Assembly: GCA_903870055.1 (NCBI GenBank)
Contig: CAIQBG010000007.1
Coordinates: forward strand, 1 to 64,000
Source: an uncultured Pseudomonadota bacterium
Lineage (GTDB): Bacteria > Pseudomonadota > Gammaproteobacteria > Burkholderiales > Rhodocyclaceae
Direction of reading: 5' to 3'
Length of the DNA: 64,000 nucleotides
Shown: in pieces, positions 61,852-64,000 of the stretch
Position numbering within the stretch: position 1 is the stretch's first letter
How the letters are laid out: each line of letters begins with the position of its first letter
Program-made: the position numbers and the translations under genes
The notes under the pieces: model-generated
Databases searched by the model: none
The model's input: only the letters and a program-made list of their open reading frames with translations
Told to the model about the DNA's origin: nothing

Positions 61852-62673
61852 TTATGTACCGCGCTGCTGATTGAGGAATTTCATCGGATCCACCGGCTTA
61901 CCCTGACGCCGCACCTCAAAGTGCAGCATCGCCGTATCCGCATCACTATCGCCCATATCGGCAATGCGTTGACCACGCTTCACCGCTTCGCCTTCCTTGA
62001 CGAGGATCTTACTGTTATGAGCATAAGCCGTGAGATAGTTACCCTCGTGTTTGATAATCACAAGGTTGCCGTATCCACGCAAACCCGAGCCTGCGTAGAC
62101 GACCTTGCCTGCGGCCGCAGCGTCTACGGGTTCGCCCATCTTACCGGCGATGTTGATGCCTTTGTTTGACGACTCATTAAAGCCTGCAATCACCTTGCCT
62201 TTGGCAGGCCACGCAAACTTAACGCCATCAACCATAGCCGCATTAGTTGCTGCAGCCGTACTCGGCATCTCTTCAACCGGCTTCTTGCTGACTGGCACAG
62301 GCTTGTCGTTATCTGCAGACTTATCGTTTGATTTAGTGTTGCTTGCTGTTGCAACAGGCGGTGCCTTCTTGACACCCTTGGATGCAGCGCGTCTCACGCA
62401 GAGCGTTCGATCCAACTGAATGATATTCGGATTCGCCAACTGATTCATTGCAGCGATATCACGATAGTCCGCCCCCGCATCGAGCGCGACACCAATCAGC
62501 GTATCGCCCTTACGCACAGTCCATGTTTGCGTACAGTCTTTCGGCAGCGGCGGATAAGGCGATGCAGATGATTTACCATCATCTACCGGCGCTTTCGATA
62601 ACGAGGTACAGCCAGCCAGCATCGCGACTAGCAGCAGATTAACCAACCCGATTTTTTTTACAGACTGCGTCAT
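61852..62673 (-). CDS. nlpD: NlpD-like LysM/M23 lipoprotein, amidase activator
   Basis: NlpD is an envelope lipoprotein that activates the amidase AmiC at the septum. The lipobox is MLAGC (C22). LysM (about 47-93) includes WTVRKGDTLIGVALDAG. A Lys/Pro/Ala linker follows, and the LytM domain (about 155-268) has FAWPAKGKVIAGF, AYAHNSKILVKEGE and LHFEVRRQGKPVDP. The catalytic HxxxD is replaced by NKGIN and the HxH by MLH. The domain is therefore probably inactive, as in E. coli NlpD. It overlaps pcm by 4 bases. Confidence 0.93.
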   Translation of the reverse strand: MTQSVKKIGLVNLLLVAMLAGCTSLSKAPVDDGKSSASPYPPLPKDCTQTWTVRKGDTLIGVALDAGADYRDIAAMNQLANPNIIQLDRTLCVRRAASKGVKKAPPVATASNTKSNDKSADNDKPVPVSKKPVEEMPSTAAATNAAMVDGVKFAWPAKGKVIAGFNESSNKGINIAGKMGEPVDAAAAGKVVYAGSGLRGYGNLVIIKHEGNYLTAYAHNSKILVKEGEAVKRGQRIADMGDSDADTAMLHFEVRRQGKPVDPMKFLNQQRGT

Positions 62674-63341
62674 TCAACACCCGGCAACATAGGGACAAAT
62701 TTGACTGGCTCCATCAACTGCTCGTTCCAGCCTGTCTCTGTTCTTTCAATAACCAACATCCGTTGTATAGCTGCATCTGATGACGCGCCAAACGGCAGAA
62801 CCATTCTGCCACCAACTGTCATTTGCTGTAAGAGGGCTTCCGGTACTTTAGGTGCTGCCGCTGCAAGAATGATCGAATCAAACGGCGCTACCTCGGGAAT
62901 TCCCAGATAACCATCGCCATGCTTGAGACGTACATTGAAGCACTTGATCGCCCGCAGATTCAATTTGGCGCGTTCAATCAGGCCAGCCAATCGTTCAATG
63001 GAATAGACGTCTTTGGTTAGCCCTGCCAATACCGAAGCCTGATAACCGCAACCCGTGCCGATTTCAAGCGTCTTGCCGAGAGGACGCTCGCCTGCCCTTA
63101 AACATTCGATCATGCGGGCAACAATGAAGGGCTGAGAAATAGTCTGCCCTAAGCCCAACGGCAACGCCGTATCTTCGTAGGCTCTGTGTGCAAAGGCTTC
63201 ATCTACAAAAAGATGGCGTTCCACTTTGTTAATAGCGGCCAATACACCTTTATCTTTAATCCCCTGCTGTTGCAGGCGTTCGATCATACGAGCCCGTGTG
63301 CGGGCTGACGTCATACCCTGCCCGAGTGCTGCACGACTCAT
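62670..63341 (-). CDS. pcm: Protein-L-isoaspartate O-methyltransferase
   Basis: Pcm methylates isoaspartyl residues to start repair of aged proteins. The 223 residues show the SAM motif LEIGTGCGYQASVLAGL, VERHLFVDEAFAHRAYEDTALPLGLGQTISQP (core YED-ALP-G-GQTISQP) and IILAAAAPKVPEALLQQM. It lies between surE and nlpD-rpoS, the conserved proteobacterial stationary-phase cluster. Confidence 0.96.
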   Translation of the reverse strand: MSRAALGQGMTSARTRARMIERLQQQGIKDKGVLAAINKVERHLFVDEAFAHRAYEDTALPLGLGQTISQPFIVARMIECLRAGERPLGKTLEIGTGCGYQASVLAGLTKDVYSIERLAGLIERAKLNLRAIKCFNVRLKHGDGYLGIPEVAPFDSIILAAAAPKVPEALLQQMTVGGRMVLPFGASSDAAIQRMLVIERTETGWNEQLMEPVKFVPMLPGVE

Positions 63342-63344
63342 AAC

Positions 63345-64000
63345 CTAACCCAGCCAGCCACGAACCGCATCTAACTGATCGGTATGCGTCAGATCAAGGC
63401 GTAATGGCGTGATAGAAACGTAGCCTGCTTCAACGGCATGAAAATCCGTGCCAGGTCCGGCATCCTGTGCCGCGCCTGCTGGGCCGACCCAATAAACCGT
63501 TTCACCGCGAGGATTCACGGCACGAACTACCGGTTCTGCTTTATGGCGTTTTCCCAGCCGCGTGACGCACATACCAGCCAATTGATCAAACGGTACGTCC
63601 GGTACATTAACGTTCAGCAACACCGGTTGCCCGATAGGACGTGCCATCAGTTTTTCAGCAAGCAGCCGAGCAACCCGACTCGCCGTATCAAAATGACGGC
63701 CTTCCTTACCCACTAGTGACACTGCCAGCGCAGGAACGCCCAGCAGGTAGCCTTCAGTCGCTGCCGCGACAGTCCCTGAATAAACCGTGTCGTCCCCCAT
63801 ATTGGCCCCGTGATTAATGCCTGAAACCACAAGATCCGGCAAAGTCTCGATCAAACCGGTGACGGCCAGGTGAACACAATCCGTGGGGGTGCCATTAACA
63901 AAACGGAAGCCGTTAGGCGCGGTACGCAATGTTAGTGGACGGTCCAGCGTCAGCGAATTACTCGCGCCGCTACGATCACGTTCTGGCGCTACAACCTCTA
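63345..64000 (-). CDS. surE: 5'/3'-nucleotidase SurE (5' end cut by window edge)
   Basis: SurE is a metal-dependent nucleoside monophosphate phosphatase induced in stationary phase. The frame is open to the window end, so the N terminus (the DD metal motif) lies outside. Visible parts are [21 protein letters not shown], the metal asparagine region [24 protein letters not shown] and the C-terminal [14 protein letters not shown]. It heads the surE-pcm-nlpD-rpoS run, 3 bases before pcm. Confidence 0.95.
   Translation of the reverse strand, partial: EVVAPERDRSGASNSLTLDRPLTLRTAPNGFRFVNGTPTDCVHLAVTGLIETLPDLVVSGINHGANMGDDTVYSGTVAAATEGYLLGVPALAVSLVGKEGRHFDTASRVARLLAEKLMARPIGQPVLLNVNVPDVPFDQLAGMCVTRLGKRHKAEPVVRAVNPRGETVYWVGPAGAAQDAGPGTDFHAVEAGYVSITPLRLDLTHTDQLDAVRGWLG

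Overview
The window is a stretch of ordinary chromosomal core genome from a Gram-negative proteobacterium, most likely a betaproteobacterium (Burkholderiales or Neisseriales type). The evidence is the gene order: gltA-sdhE-sdhBADC-GntR-mdh, secG-tRNA-Leu-nuoA-N, fur/recN-nadK/hrcA-hemH-grpE-dnaK-dnaJ, dapA-bamC, and surE-pcm-nlpD-rpoS. It also encodes BAM lipoproteins, LpxH and a full 14-subunit complex I. The genus cannot be fixed by reading alone. No insertion sequence, prophage, integrase, CRISPR array, toxin-antitoxin pair or rRNA operon was seen. No intergenic gap exceeds about 210 bases.

Region 1 (1-9.8 kb) holds TCA-cycle and division-site genes. Citrate synthase (cut by the left edge), SdhE and succinate dehydrogenase SdhB/A/D/C lie on the minus strand, followed by a UTRA-type GntR regulator. 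Divergent malate dehydrogenase and a CitE-like CoA-ester lyase come next; the lyase overlaps minC of a minCDE operon. Region 2 (9.8-25.8 kb) holds a CBS-pair protein, a NUDIX hydrolase and the complete nuoA-N operon, preceded by tRNA-Leu(GAG). Region 3 (25.8-42.2 kb) is mostly minus strand: secG, tpiA, glmM-folP, ftsH, rlmE, greA, carA-carB, dapB, bamE, recN and nadK, with yhbY and fur on the plus strand.

Region 4 (42.3-48.5 kb) is a heat-shock and heme block: hrcA, hemH, grpE, dnaK, dnaJ. Good sigma-32-like promoters stand before grpE and dnaK, and no CIRCE element was found. Region 5 (48.5-64 kb) holds an MFS transporter overlapping cysS, ppiB-lpxH, a BI-1/YccA protein, an orphan 96-residue protein, rlmD, an Ala/Pro-repeat lipoprotein, and dapA-bamC with an MBL-fold hydrolase. 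It ends with an HDAC-like deacetylase, mltB, and surE-pcm-nlpD-rpoS (surE cut by the right edge).

The genes supply central carbon flux and respiration, cell-envelope assembly, proteostasis and stress control. I found no convincing new multi-gene system. The items most worth a second look are small: a 17-bp palindrome beside the GntR gene in the TCA cluster, an inverted repeat enclosing a -10 box before yhbY, a His/Asp-rich loop in NuoL, an SdhE whose RGxxE motif reads RAxxE, a possibly leaderless hrcA, the orphan 96-residue gene, and the repeat-built lipoprotein.
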